Below, piece after piece: positions 57,513 to 64,000 of a stretch of 64,000 bases of DNA. This DNA is from Methylobacillus gramineus (GTDB lineage: Bacteria > Pseudomonadota > Gammaproteobacteria > Burkholderiales > Methylophilaceae): positions 1,426,001-1,490,000 of the forward strand of contig NZ_JAJAVE010000001.1 in assembly GCF_020532675.1 (NCBI RefSeq), read 5' to 3'. Below the pieces are notes generated by a model. It saw only the letters and a list, made by a program, of their open reading frames with translations. It ran no database searches and was not told where the DNA came from. The stretch's first letter is position 1, and every line of letters begins with the position of its first letter. The position numbers were made by a program, and so were the translations under genes.

Positions 57513-58885
57513 GAACGCTGACCTCCAGCTTGCGCTGGTGGCTGTGGCTGTCCCGGCTGTGCTGGGTTAACAGCAGGCTGGCCTTCCTTCTGCTGGCGCC
57601 ATTGCCCATGCCGTCCCTCACCAGCTCCCGGCGTACGATGAGGACGAGTGTCTTCCGCATCTCCTGCCACCCTGACTGTCATGCCATCCGCCAATCTATC
57701 CACGCCCTCAGTGACAATGCGCTGGCCCTCCACAAGGCCCTGGCGTATTTCCACTTGCTCGGCCTGGCTCACGCCAACCACCACACGCAGCTTGGATACT
57801 TTTTTCTCGCCATCAATGCCGTAAACATAAGTACCTTCATCATCCCGCTGCAATGCGCCACTTGGAATCAGCAACGCACTCTCCACCTCGGATGCATTCA
57901 GGCGCACATTCACAAACTGGTTGGGGTAAAGGCTATCGTCAGCATTGGCAAAACTGGCACGCAGCTTGAATGTCCCGGTAGTGGTATCAATCTGGTTATC
58001 CAGGCTGATGACCTTGCCACGTGCGATACGGCTGGCACGCTGGCGATCAAGCGCATCGACCACCAGCTTGTCCGGGTTGCGCTTGAGTTGTTGACGCACT
58101 GTATTGAGTTGCTGCTCAGGCAGGCTGAACACCACACTGATGGGACGAGTCTGGGTCAATACCGTGATAGGCGTCGTTGAGTTAGCCGTCACCTGGTTGC
58201 CAACATCAATCTGGCGCAAGCCTATACGGCCATTGATAGGCGCGCGGATTTTGGTGAAATCCAGGTTGAGCCTGGCTGCCTCCACTTGACCCTCGGCATT
58301 TTCCAGATTGCCTTTGTACTGACGAACCAAGGCATTCTGCGTATCTATCGTCTGGATCGCAATCGAGTCTTCTTCCCGTAGTTCCTGGTAACGCGCCAGG
58401 TCAATCTCGGCATTTTTCAACTGGGCCGTATATTGACTGACCACGCCCTCGGCCTGCTTCAGCGCAGCCTGGTATGGCCTTGCATCTATCTCTGCCAGCA
58501 CATCGCCCTGTTTCACTTCCTGGCCTTCAGTAAACAGGATTTTGCTTAATTGCCCATCCACGCGGGCCGTCACATTGACGGTATTGAGGGAGGTCACGGT
58601 GCCCACCGCTTCCAACTGGACAGAGAGTGGGGCTTTTTTCACTGTCGCCACACTCACCAGCATGCTCTCACCAAACATACCGCGACGCCCGCCACCGGGT
58701 GGGCCACCACGTCCTGCGCCCGGAGGTCCGGCTCTGCTTGCTCCCGGACCACCCATGCCAGGCGGCCCCTGGTGGTTCTGACTGGACGAATTGGGCAGGA
58801 ATTTCCATAACGAATATCCAACAGCGCCAAGAATCAGCAGCAGGATGAGCCAGGGACGTAATGTTTTTAAAATTGGACTAGGCAT
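57509..58885 (-). CDS. mdtA: RND periplasmic adaptor, MdtA-like, with Pro/Gly-rich linker
   Basis: From the ATG at 58885 the adaptor has 458 residues: a cytoplasmic start [12 protein letters not shown], a single membrane helix (about 12-30), then a Pro/Gly/Arg-rich segment at about 40-69 with GPPGMGGPG-type repeats, and the fusion-protein core. The core shows the lipoyl-like [39 protein letters not shown], a hairpin, then [20 protein letters not shown] and a beta-barrel region. The C-terminus is again Pro/Gln/Gly rich. Longer in-frame starts to 59086 add 67 residues without matching the family. First gene of the operon mdtA-mdtB-mdtC-outer-membrane factor. Confidence 0.9.
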   Translation of the reverse strand: MPSPILKTLRPWLILLLILGAVGYSLWKFLPNSSSQNHQGPPGMGGPGASRAGPPGAGRGGPPGGGRRGMFGESMLVSVATVKKAPLSVQLEAVGTVTSLNTVNVTARVDGQLSKILFTEGQEVKQGDVLAEIDARPYQAALKQAEGVVSQYTAQLKNAEIDLARYQELREEDSIAIQTIDTQNALVRQYKGNLENAEGQVEAARLNLDFTKIRAPINGRIGLRQIDVGNQVTANSTTPITVLTQTRPISVVFSLPEQQLNTVRQQLKRNPDKLVVDALDRQRASRIARGKVISLDNQIDTTTGTFKLRASFANADDSLYPNQFVNVRLNASEVESALLIPSGALQRDDEGTYVYGIDGEKKVSKLRVVVGVSQAEQVEIRQGLVEGQRIVTEGVDRLADGMTVRVAGDAEDTRPHRTPGAGEGRHGQWRQQKEGQPAVNPAQPGQPQPPAQAGGQRS

Positions 58886-59264
58886 AGTAATGAGGTCAAT
58901 GCATAAACTAAAACATGAAAATTGCGGCCCGCAGCCACAGATGGCGCAACGGGAACCGGCCCTTAATGCGGTAAATATTATGGGGTCAGACGAACAGCGG
59001 CAAACTAATTTACACAACCCTACATCTGTCTGGTTTTGATGACAAAGCGTGCGGAAAATTGACCGCAGCAAGAAATGAACGATCAAGTCATAGAAATTAT
59101 TAAACCAATTTAAAATTAATGACTTACATAATTACAATCAAAACACATATCGCTTATTAAGCCCGGCTATCGTAGCACGGTAGCTTACAAAGCCTTACAT
59201 TGAAACCAGGCCCCAGCTCAAGCAGCCACACTTACTCTCAAGTGTCCGGATTCGCCGCACCCCA
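58886..59264. other. Upstream region of the efflux operon
   Basis: About 380 bp between mdtA and the mxa terminator with no supported gene. It is AT rich in the middle (about 59085-59160). The only notable signals are the direct repeat and -10 near 59169-59199. The long leader may carry regulatory structure that I cannot resolve. Confidence 0.5.
59169..59199 (-). promoter_or_regulatory. Possible activator-dependent promoter with OmpR-type direct repeat
   Basis: On minus, TGTAAG occurs twice with a 4-base spacer (59199-59194 and 59189-59184), a 10-bp period like OmpR/CpxR-family sites (GTAAG-N5-GTAAG). A TACGAT -10 follows at 59174-59169, and the repeat covers the -35 position. It points at mdtA, about 280 bases downstream. 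Confidence 0.5.
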
Positions 59265-59300
59265 TAAAAAAAGCAAACCTCATTTGATTGAGGTTTGCTC
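59265..59300 (-). terminator. Intrinsic terminator ending the mxa operon
   Basis: On minus AGCAAACCTCA (59300-59290) pairs with TGAGGTTTGCT (59283-59273), a perfect 11-bp stem with a 6-base loop, followed by TTTTTTAT. It lies 86 bp after the mxaL stop. Confidence 0.92.
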
Positions 59301-59385
59301 AGGGTAGTGCATATTGTGTCAGTACATCACGCACTTAAGCGGCCATACTCCCCGCTGTTATTATTATCCGGATAACGCGCTCATC

Positions 59386-60366
59386 TTAAATGGGCATCTT
59401 AAATGGACGTCCAGTGCGCAAGAGATTCGGCAAGTAAACCCCCAGTATGCACAGAAATGCCAAGCTGTAATAAATCCAGGTCAGTGAATAAATGGACAGT
59501 ATCCTGGCCGCCGGTTTCTGCTTTTGTACAAACGCGAGAAAATCATCACTATCGCTACCCTCGATATACTGCCCATTAATTTCCTTGGCGACCTCCTGCA
59601 AATGCTCAACGTCCTGGCTGGACAGGTAGCGATCATACTCAGCTGAAGCGACCACCGGATCAGGATCATCCTTGCTCGCATCGGCATAATTACCCCCACC
59701 GCCGCCTTCCTCCTTAGAGTCTATGCCCCAATATCCCACCCATTTGTTATTCGCGTTATAGCGTGGGATAGGCACGGCTTCCTTACCACCGATTCCAACA
59801 AACACCACGCGCTTGCCTATACGCACATCGCTCAGGTCCAATTTGTTAATGCCATTGGCTTTCGGCGCCTCATCTCCATCGGTAAAAAACAGCATCTTGG
59901 CCGGAGTGTCGAGGTAATCGAGTACCCCCTCTGCCGCCTTGATACCAAACGTAATACGGCTGTTCCCGCTCCATGCCATACGCCACTCCAACTGGGCAAT
60001 GGAGTCCATGATTTCATCATAATTAGCACAGACTTCCAGTGGCATAAACAGCAAGGCGACATTTTCGGCAGAATAGGCTCCCAGGCTGATATACGTCCCG
60101 CAGGAAGAGGTTTCCACGATACGTTTCATCAAGTGCTGGGTATATTCCATGCGGCTGACTGTTTTGTTGTTCAGCTTCAGGTCTTGGGCATTCATGCTCT
60201 GCGATACATCTGCCAGCAACAGGAAGTTATGTACCTCCTGCTTGAGCATGACTTGCGGCTTTACCAATGAACCAACCAGCAGCAGCATGGCAAGGCTTAT
60301 CAGTAAGGTCTCATAGTGACTCCTGGCCCAGGACAGCGCTTTGAGTGTGAGTAATCGCAGCCTCAT
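59386..60366 (-). CDS. mxaL: Methanol dehydrogenase accessory protein MxaL, VWA domain
   Basis: MxaL belongs to the MxaA-C-K-L set needed to activate PQQ methanol dehydrogenase, probably by helping calcium insertion. The 326-residue protein has a membrane helix at about 20-37, a von Willebrand A domain with the metal site DVSQS (53-57) in LLLADVSQSMNAQDL and FFTDGDEAPKA, and a second helix at about 298-318 near the C-terminus. The arrangement, two helices around a VWA domain, resembles BatA/BatB. It overlaps mxaK by 4 bp and is the last gene before a terminator. MxaD, E, H and B are not downstream. Confidence 0.9.
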   Translation of the reverse strand: MRLRLLTLKALSWARSHYETLLISLAMLLLVGSLVKPQVMLKQEVHNFLLLADVSQSMNAQDLKLNNKTVSRMEYTQHLMKRIVETSSCGTYISLGAYSAENVALLFMPLEVCANYDEIMDSIAQLEWRMAWSGNSRITFGIKAAEGVLDYLDTPAKMLFFTDGDEAPKANGINKLDLSDVRIGKRVVFVGIGGKEAVPIPRYNANNKWVGYWGIDSKEEGGGGGNYADASKDDPDPVVASAEYDRYLSSQDVEHLQEVAKEINGQYIEGSDSDDFLAFVQKQKPAARILSIYSLTWIYYSLAFLCILGVYLPNLLRTGRPFKMPI

Positions 60367-60914
60367 GGCAATCCAATCGGCAGGTTACTCAACTCCATCC
60401 CGGACTGCTCACGCTTGCTGATCTGCATATTGTGCGGAATGACCGCATGCAAGAGACTCAAATTGAATTTGGCAGCTGACTGGTCTGGCACCAATTTAAG
60501 CGACTGTTCATATGCCACCATGGCCTGTGCATAAGCATATTTGGCATCATCCTGCAAAGACCCATCTGAATTCACCATGCGGATCAGGCCGGAACGGAAA
60601 AGATTGTTACCAATATTGAAATAGATCTGGGAACGGACTTCATTGCTGACATTTCCCCTCTTGTCGGCACTTTCCAGCAATTGACTATAGTTTTGCACCG
60701 CATGCTTGTAGTTCTTCGAAGCGCCCTGAAAATAGGCTTCCGCAAATTTCCGCTGGAACGCATAGTTCTCATCCGTGATTTCCTCACCTGTCAGCAAGGC
60801 CTGGTTCACCTGCTCAGCCAGCTTGATTTGATAGCCCGCCATCAAGGTGCCGACCACCCCTGTCAGCAGGATCAATCCAGCCACTGCATTTTTGACGATT
60901 ACGTGTTTTTCCAT
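60363..60914 (-). CDS. mxaK: Methanol dehydrogenase accessory protein MxaK
   Basis: A 183-residue protein with one membrane helix at about residues 9-28 (AVAGLILLTGVVGTLMAGYQI) and a periplasmic helical, TPR-like part with NIGNNLFRSGLIRM and AYAQAMVAYEQSLKLVPDQSAAKFNLSLLH. Family MxaK is required for active methanol dehydrogenase; mechanism is not fixed. The TPR-like part is reminiscent of BatE-type proteins that pair with VWA proteins and MoxR ATPases. It overlaps the end of mxaC by 16 bp and mxaL by 4 bp. Confidence 0.88.
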   Translation of the reverse strand: MEKHVIVKNAVAGLILLTGVVGTLMAGYQIKLAEQVNQALLTGEEITDENYAFQRKFAEAYFQGASKNYKHAVQNYSQLLESADKRGNVSNEVRSQIYFNIGNNLFRSGLIRMVNSDGSLQDDAKYAYAQAMVAYEQSLKLVPDQSAAKFNLSLLHAVIPHNMQISKREQSGMELSNLPIGLP

Positions 60915-61879
60915 GAATACACCCTCAGATTTTTGAACAGCAGGATCAATGTCCCGAATATCAGCGCCAATAAGGCCAGGTCTTTTGAGAAGTTTCTGCC
61001 CGGAATGGTGATGGGATACTGAATCGTCTTGTTTTCCCGGCTACCAATATCCTGGATGGCAGATTGCAGAGTGGCCGGGTTATCAGCTTCATACGCGTGG
61101 TACTTGATGTTGAGGGACTGAAAGTAGCGGTCCAGTGCCACGGCAGTCGGCACCCTATCCTCATCGTAGACATTCTTTGAGAAAATACTCACATCATCAG
61201 GCTGCCTTAATACAATCCAGTACAGCGCTAGATTGTTTTTCTTCAAGGTAGTCTGCAGGGTAGCTTTCACTCGCGGGCTTAACTTCCCGGCACCATCCGA
61301 CAACAGGATGATGGCGCGGGAGCCGGTACTGTCTATGTTGTCAAACAAGGTCACCGCCCTGGTCAGGCCAGAACCGATATTGGTCTGATTGATGGAAGGG
61401 CTGGTCGCCGCATTGATGGCCGCATGAATGGCATCGCGGTTATTGGTGATCTTGATGCCATATAGCGCAGAGTTGGAGAATCCAACCACGCCCATCATGT
61501 CATCCGGCCTGGAGTCGATAAATTTGGTGATCAATCGACGCGCTGCAGTGGATTTGATTTCAGCCGCACTACCCGAGGTCACATCGCCCGCAAACGGATG
61601 ATCCATGCTGACACTGCGGTCAATCACCATTACAGTCTGGGCACCCTTGCCAATCCGCTGCACCACTTTCTCCGGCCCATGTGGATGCGCAAGAGCGAGC
61701 AAAATAGATAACAGCAATAGGGTCATCAAGCCTTTCAAGCCCTTATCCATGAGCCTGGATAAGCTGTCTTCCGGCAAGATCGTGATCCATGAATACAAGT
61801 GGCCTTGACGGCTCTTTAGCCAGAAAGGAATGAAGCAAAGCGGCAGCAGTATCAGCCACCAGGGATATTGAAAACTCAC
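60899..61879 (-). CDS. mxaC: Methanol dehydrogenase accessory protein MxaC, VWA domain
   Basis: A 326-residue VWA protein. It starts with a helix (FQYPWWLILLPLCFIPFW), has a second helix at about 50-65, the metal site DRSVS (87-91) in VMVIDRSVSMDHPF, and RAIILLSDGAG, then a last helix at about 298-316. Like MxaL it has the BatA/BatB shape. Family members are required for methanol dehydrogenase maturation. It overlaps mxaA by 4 bp and mxaK by 16 bp. Having two distinct VWA proteins (MxaC and MxaL) plus MxaS beside a MoxR ATPase is the known mxa arrangement. Confidence 0.9.
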   Translation of the reverse strand: MSFQYPWWLILLPLCFIPFWLKSRQGHLYSWITILPEDSLSRLMDKGLKGLMTLLLLSILLALAHPHGPEKVVQRIGKGAQTVMVIDRSVSMDHPFAGDVTSGSAAEIKSTAARRLITKFIDSRPDDMMGVVGFSNSALYGIKITNNRDAIHAAINAATSPSINQTNIGSGLTRAVTLFDNIDSTGSRAIILLSDGAGKLSPRVKATLQTTLKKNNLALYWIVLRQPDDVSIFSKNVYDEDRVPTAVALDRYFQSLNIKYHAYEADNPATLQSAIQDIGSRENKTIQYPITIPGRNFSKDLALLALIFGTLILLFKNLRVYSWKNT

Positions 61880-62790
61880 GCTACGCCTCGCTCACAGTTG
61901 CGGAATTGCTTGCTGAGCTGCTTCAGCTCCTTGATGACTTCCGACGCATCCTTGGCCTGCCCGAAGAACAGTTGCTCATTCGAGCTTGTAAAGAAGCGGG
62001 CAATATCTTCCCTGGATTTACCAAAGCGCGGATTCTGCTGTACAAAGCTATCGATATCCTGGGCAAAACAATTACCGCCATACCATTGATTAAACGCGGC
62101 ATGCATATGATAAAAAGCCTCTTTCGTTGACCCTGGCGTCGCCTTGAGTCGCTTGATTCTCCTGTGCGCATGCGCAAATGCACCGCCCATGAATGGCAAC
62201 CATTTCTTGTCAGCATTGATATAAATCAACGCCAGCAAACCAGACACTACCAGACACACACAAACGCCTAGCCAGGCATGCAGCTTTGCCACCTCCACTG
62301 CAGGTGGCCGGAACTGGGCCTGCATATTGATCCCGGCCTTACCAGAACTACTGACGACCAAGGGGGAAAACCAGAATGGCCACTGAGGAATGGTCAACAC
62401 GGACTCCTGCCCATCCTGGGCTGACATCTTCAGGCTGGCTTGTGGCAGCCGCATCACCACCGGCTTGGCACTGCTCGCAAACACTTGATAATCCAGCCGC
62501 AGACTATATTGCCGCCCATTGCCACTGTCGCTCTCACTGACCTCAACCCCCACCAGCTCTATGCCCTCGGCCTTGCTGCCCTTTAGTGGCACGCCAGCTT
62601 TAGCAATAGTGCTACCCGCAGGCAGGTCTAGTACTATCCTGCGAGACAAGGTGTCCCCAACCTGTATGCCATAACTTTTGGCAGGGTTGATTATCTGTAA
62701 CCCAGGTTGCTCATCTGCAGCCGATGCTGCGGGAAAATAGCCCAATACAGCGATCAAACCACCTATCAATAGCATCATATTTTTCATCAT
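61876..62790 (-). CDS. mxaA: Methanol dehydrogenase accessory protein MxaA
   Basis: A 304-residue protein with an N-terminal signal peptide (to about residue 24, PAASAADEQPG), a periplasmic beta-rich part, one membrane helix at about 175-193 (LGVCVCLVVSGLLALIYI), and a cytoplasmic helical end with the pattern seen in MxaA and BatD relatives. MxaA is one of the proteins needed for calcium-containing methanol dehydrogenase. It overlaps the mxaS stop by 4 bp and mxaC by 4 bp, so translation is coupled through the set. Confidence 0.88.
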   Translation of the reverse strand: MMKNMMLLIGGLIAVLGYFPAASAADEQPGLQIINPAKSYGIQVGDTLSRRIVLDLPAGSTIAKAGVPLKGSKAEGIELVGVEVSESDSGNGRQYSLRLDYQVFASSAKPVVMRLPQASLKMSAQDGQESVLTIPQWPFWFSPLVVSSSGKAGINMQAQFRPPAVEVAKLHAWLGVCVCLVVSGLLALIYINADKKWLPFMGGAFAHAHRRIKRLKATPGSTKEAFYHMHAAFNQWYGGNCFAQDIDSFVQQNPRFGKSREDIARFFTSSNEQLFFGQAKDASEVIKELKQLSKQFRNCERGVA

Positions 62791-63647
62791 GTCAGGTATT
62801 GCTCAAAGTAATTAGTCATCAGGTCAGGGTGGTAGTCGTCGTTGATATAGAGTGCGGGACTATCAAACTTGAGAAACAGCTGTTGTAGCGTCTGCCGCCG
62901 CTCTGCATAGACATCTTCAACTTTCTGCCTCAAGGCGGAGGTAAAAAACATCGTTCGACTCAGGCCGGACTCTGGATCTATCATGTTGCTGAACCCAAGC
63001 CTGGGCAGCTTTCTGATCTCATAATCATCCCAGATCACGACTGGAATCACCTGATGAGCCGACATTGCAGTGAGCGTCAGCTCAATGTGTGCCATCGGCA
63101 TATGAAAATCAGAGAGCCAGAACACCAGGCTTTTTTTCTGGCCCAGATATTGAGGCACCTGCAAAATGCCATCGCCATTCAGGCCTAGTCCATGATATTC
63201 ACCAATCCGGCATAACTGGGCCAGCAACTCATTAACCCGGTTACTCAACGGCAACAAGCTGTCTTCCAGCACCTCCTCGTGATAGGCAATCAAACTGAAG
63301 ACATCGCCTGCATGTGCCACCGCACTGCCAATGGAAGCGGCAATCCCGAGCGCCTGATCCAGTTTCCTGACCTGTCCCCTGAACTGCATGGAACTGGACA
63401 TATCACACAGGATATACACCGGCGTTGGGCTTTCCTGGTTGAACAAGCGGACCTGAATCTGCTCAAATGGGTCACGCAGGCTACGACTCAAATCCATGCG
63501 CCTGGCATCCGGGTAATCAATCAGCGACACATTCCCGCGGTACTCAAACCCCAGGCCTCGTTGTGCACCTGGGTGATCGCCAAGATGGGTGTTGTCCGAC
63601 TTCCAGGGAATACTGTAGGTGAACGATTTTTCTGGTATCGCAATCAT
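62787..63647 (-). CDS. mxaS: Methanol dehydrogenase accessory protein MxaS, DUF58
   Basis: A 286-residue DUF58 protein, start ATG at 63647 (an in-frame start at 63677 would overlap mxaR). The family signature RRMDLSRSLRDPFEQIQVRLFNQE is near 49-72, and a VWA-like metal site CDMSSSMQFRG has DMSSS at 82-86. DUF58 proteins sit beside MoxR ATPases and VWA proteins in many genomes. Gap to mxaR is 7 bp. MxaS is part of the mxa set but its exact task is unknown. Cytoplasmic, no membrane helix seen. Confidence 0.9.
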   Translation of the reverse strand: MIAIPEKSFTYSIPWKSDNTHLGDHPGAQRGLGFEYRGNVSLIDYPDARRMDLSRSLRDPFEQIQVRLFNQESPTPVYILCDMSSSMQFRGQVRKLDQALGIAASIGSAVAHAGDVFSLIAYHEEVLEDSLLPLSNRVNELLAQLCRIGEYHGLGLNGDGILQVPQYLGQKKSLVFWLSDFHMPMAHIELTLTAMSAHQVIPVVIWDDYEIRKLPRLGFSNMIDPESGLSRTMFFTSALRQKVEDVYAERRQTLQQLFLKFDSPALYINDDYHPDLMTNYFEQYLT

Positions 63648-63654
63648 GTCGTGG

Positions 63655-64000
63655 TCAGTGCCTGCCTGGAACCACAACCGTGTTAATGATCTGTGCAGTC
63701 AGTTCACGCGCCAGGGCAGTCCGCTTGGAGTCGTACATGGGGTTGAATACCAGCCTGTGGGCAATGATTTCGTGAAATACCGCATGGATATCCTCTGGCA
63801 ACAAGCTGTCCCGTCCATTCAGCCAGGCATTCACCCGCGCCGCCTTCATCAGCATGCCCATGCCGCGAGGACTCGCCCCGCTTTGCACCAAGCGGCTGAT
63901 TTCCACGCCTTCCAGACGGACACCAAACTTGGCTGGATCTTGCGTGGATTCCCATAGATCCAGCGCATATTCCTCCATCACAGGACTGGATTGGATGTGG
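63655..64000 (-). CDS. mxaR: MoxR-type AAA ATPase MxaR, C-terminal part (runs off right edge)
   Basis: The last 114 codons of a MoxR-family AAA+ ATPase, the chaperone-like partner of VWA proteins. The visible part has the lid-domain helices, GVEISRLVQSGASPRGMGMLMKAARVNAWLNGRD with the sensor-2 type GASPRG motif, and the C-terminal LLPEDIHAVFHEIIAHRLVFNPMYD, all standard for MoxR. The Walker motifs lie beyond the window. The reading frame continues upstream without a stop to the window edge. It is the most upstream gene here of the mxaR-S-A-C-K-L run; mxaF, J, G and I would be expected further right. Confidence 0.93.
   Translation of the reverse strand, partial: HIQSSPVMEEYALDLWESTQDPAKFGVRLEGVEISRLVQSGASPRGMGMLMKAARVNAWLNGRDSLLPEDIHAVFHEIIAHRLVFNPMYDSKRTALARELTAQIINTVVVPGRH

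Noticed and set aside
1-64000. CRISPR arrays, insertion sequences, prophage, tRNA or rRNA genes
   Set aside because: No regularly spaced direct repeats, transposase motifs, integrase or phage genes, and no cloverleaf with CCA end or rRNA-like stretch was recognised. A proper scan with tRNA and repeat finders would be needed to be certain.

Overview
The window reads as chromosomal DNA from a methylotrophic betaproteobacterium of the Methylophilaceae type (Methylobacillus/Methylovorus/Methylophilus-like). Three things point there: a run of methanol-dehydrogenase accessory genes (mxaR-S-A-C-K-L) at the right end, a complete 6-phosphogluconate dehydratase / KDPG aldolase pair (edd, eda) of the sort used in the RuMP cycle, and betaproteobacterial gene orders (rlmE-ftsH-folP-glmM, carA-carB-greA, recN-nadK, grpE-dnaK-dnaJ). 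The genus is an inference from gene content, not from a database search. I see no rRNA, tRNA, insertion sequence, prophage or CRISPR array.

Layout. 1-5120: housekeeping genes on the minus strand (glmM, folP, ftsH, rlmE), yhbY on plus, then a DUF4149 membrane protein and greA. 5148-14091: pyrimidine/arginine and lysine precursors, envelope and repair (carB, carA, dapB, bamE, recN, nadK), with a clear sigma70 promoter and hairpin leader before carA and a terminator after carB. 14186-16401: hrcA and hemH on plus. 16538-39602: a large LPS core / surface polysaccharide locus. It starts with heptose synthesis and transfer (hldD, gmhA, hldE, waaF), continues with a glycosyltransferase and an O-antigen-ligase-like protein, then a minus-strand set (FkbM methyltransferase, three glycosyltransferases, a kinase-fold protein, a HAD phosphatase). 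The edd/eda pair is embedded next, followed by a carbamoyltransferase, a tandem-kinase protein, CptA, WaaP, WaaG, and divergent WaaC. The set of modifying enzymes (kinases, phosphoethanolamine, carbamoyl) resembles the heavily decorated inner core known from Pseudomonas.

39670-43553: the DnaK chaperone operon with two well-formed sigma32-type promoters and a bidirectional terminator. 43595-46352: a RIO-family kinase, a cupin and a Bcr/CflA MFS exporter. 46493-48567: leuA with a leucine-rich 27-residue leader peptide whose promoter would give an almost leaderless transcript. 48643-59264: an esterase and a four-gene MdtABC-type RND efflux operon with its outer-membrane factor; an OmpR-family-like direct repeat lies upstream. 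59265-64000: the mxaR(S)ACKL operon, ending in a strong terminator and running off the right edge.

Starts were corrected where an internal codon fits family length or a ribosome site better. ftsH, yhbY and carA appear to use TTG. No computation or search was run; motif positions are read by eye, and residue positions given with about are estimates.
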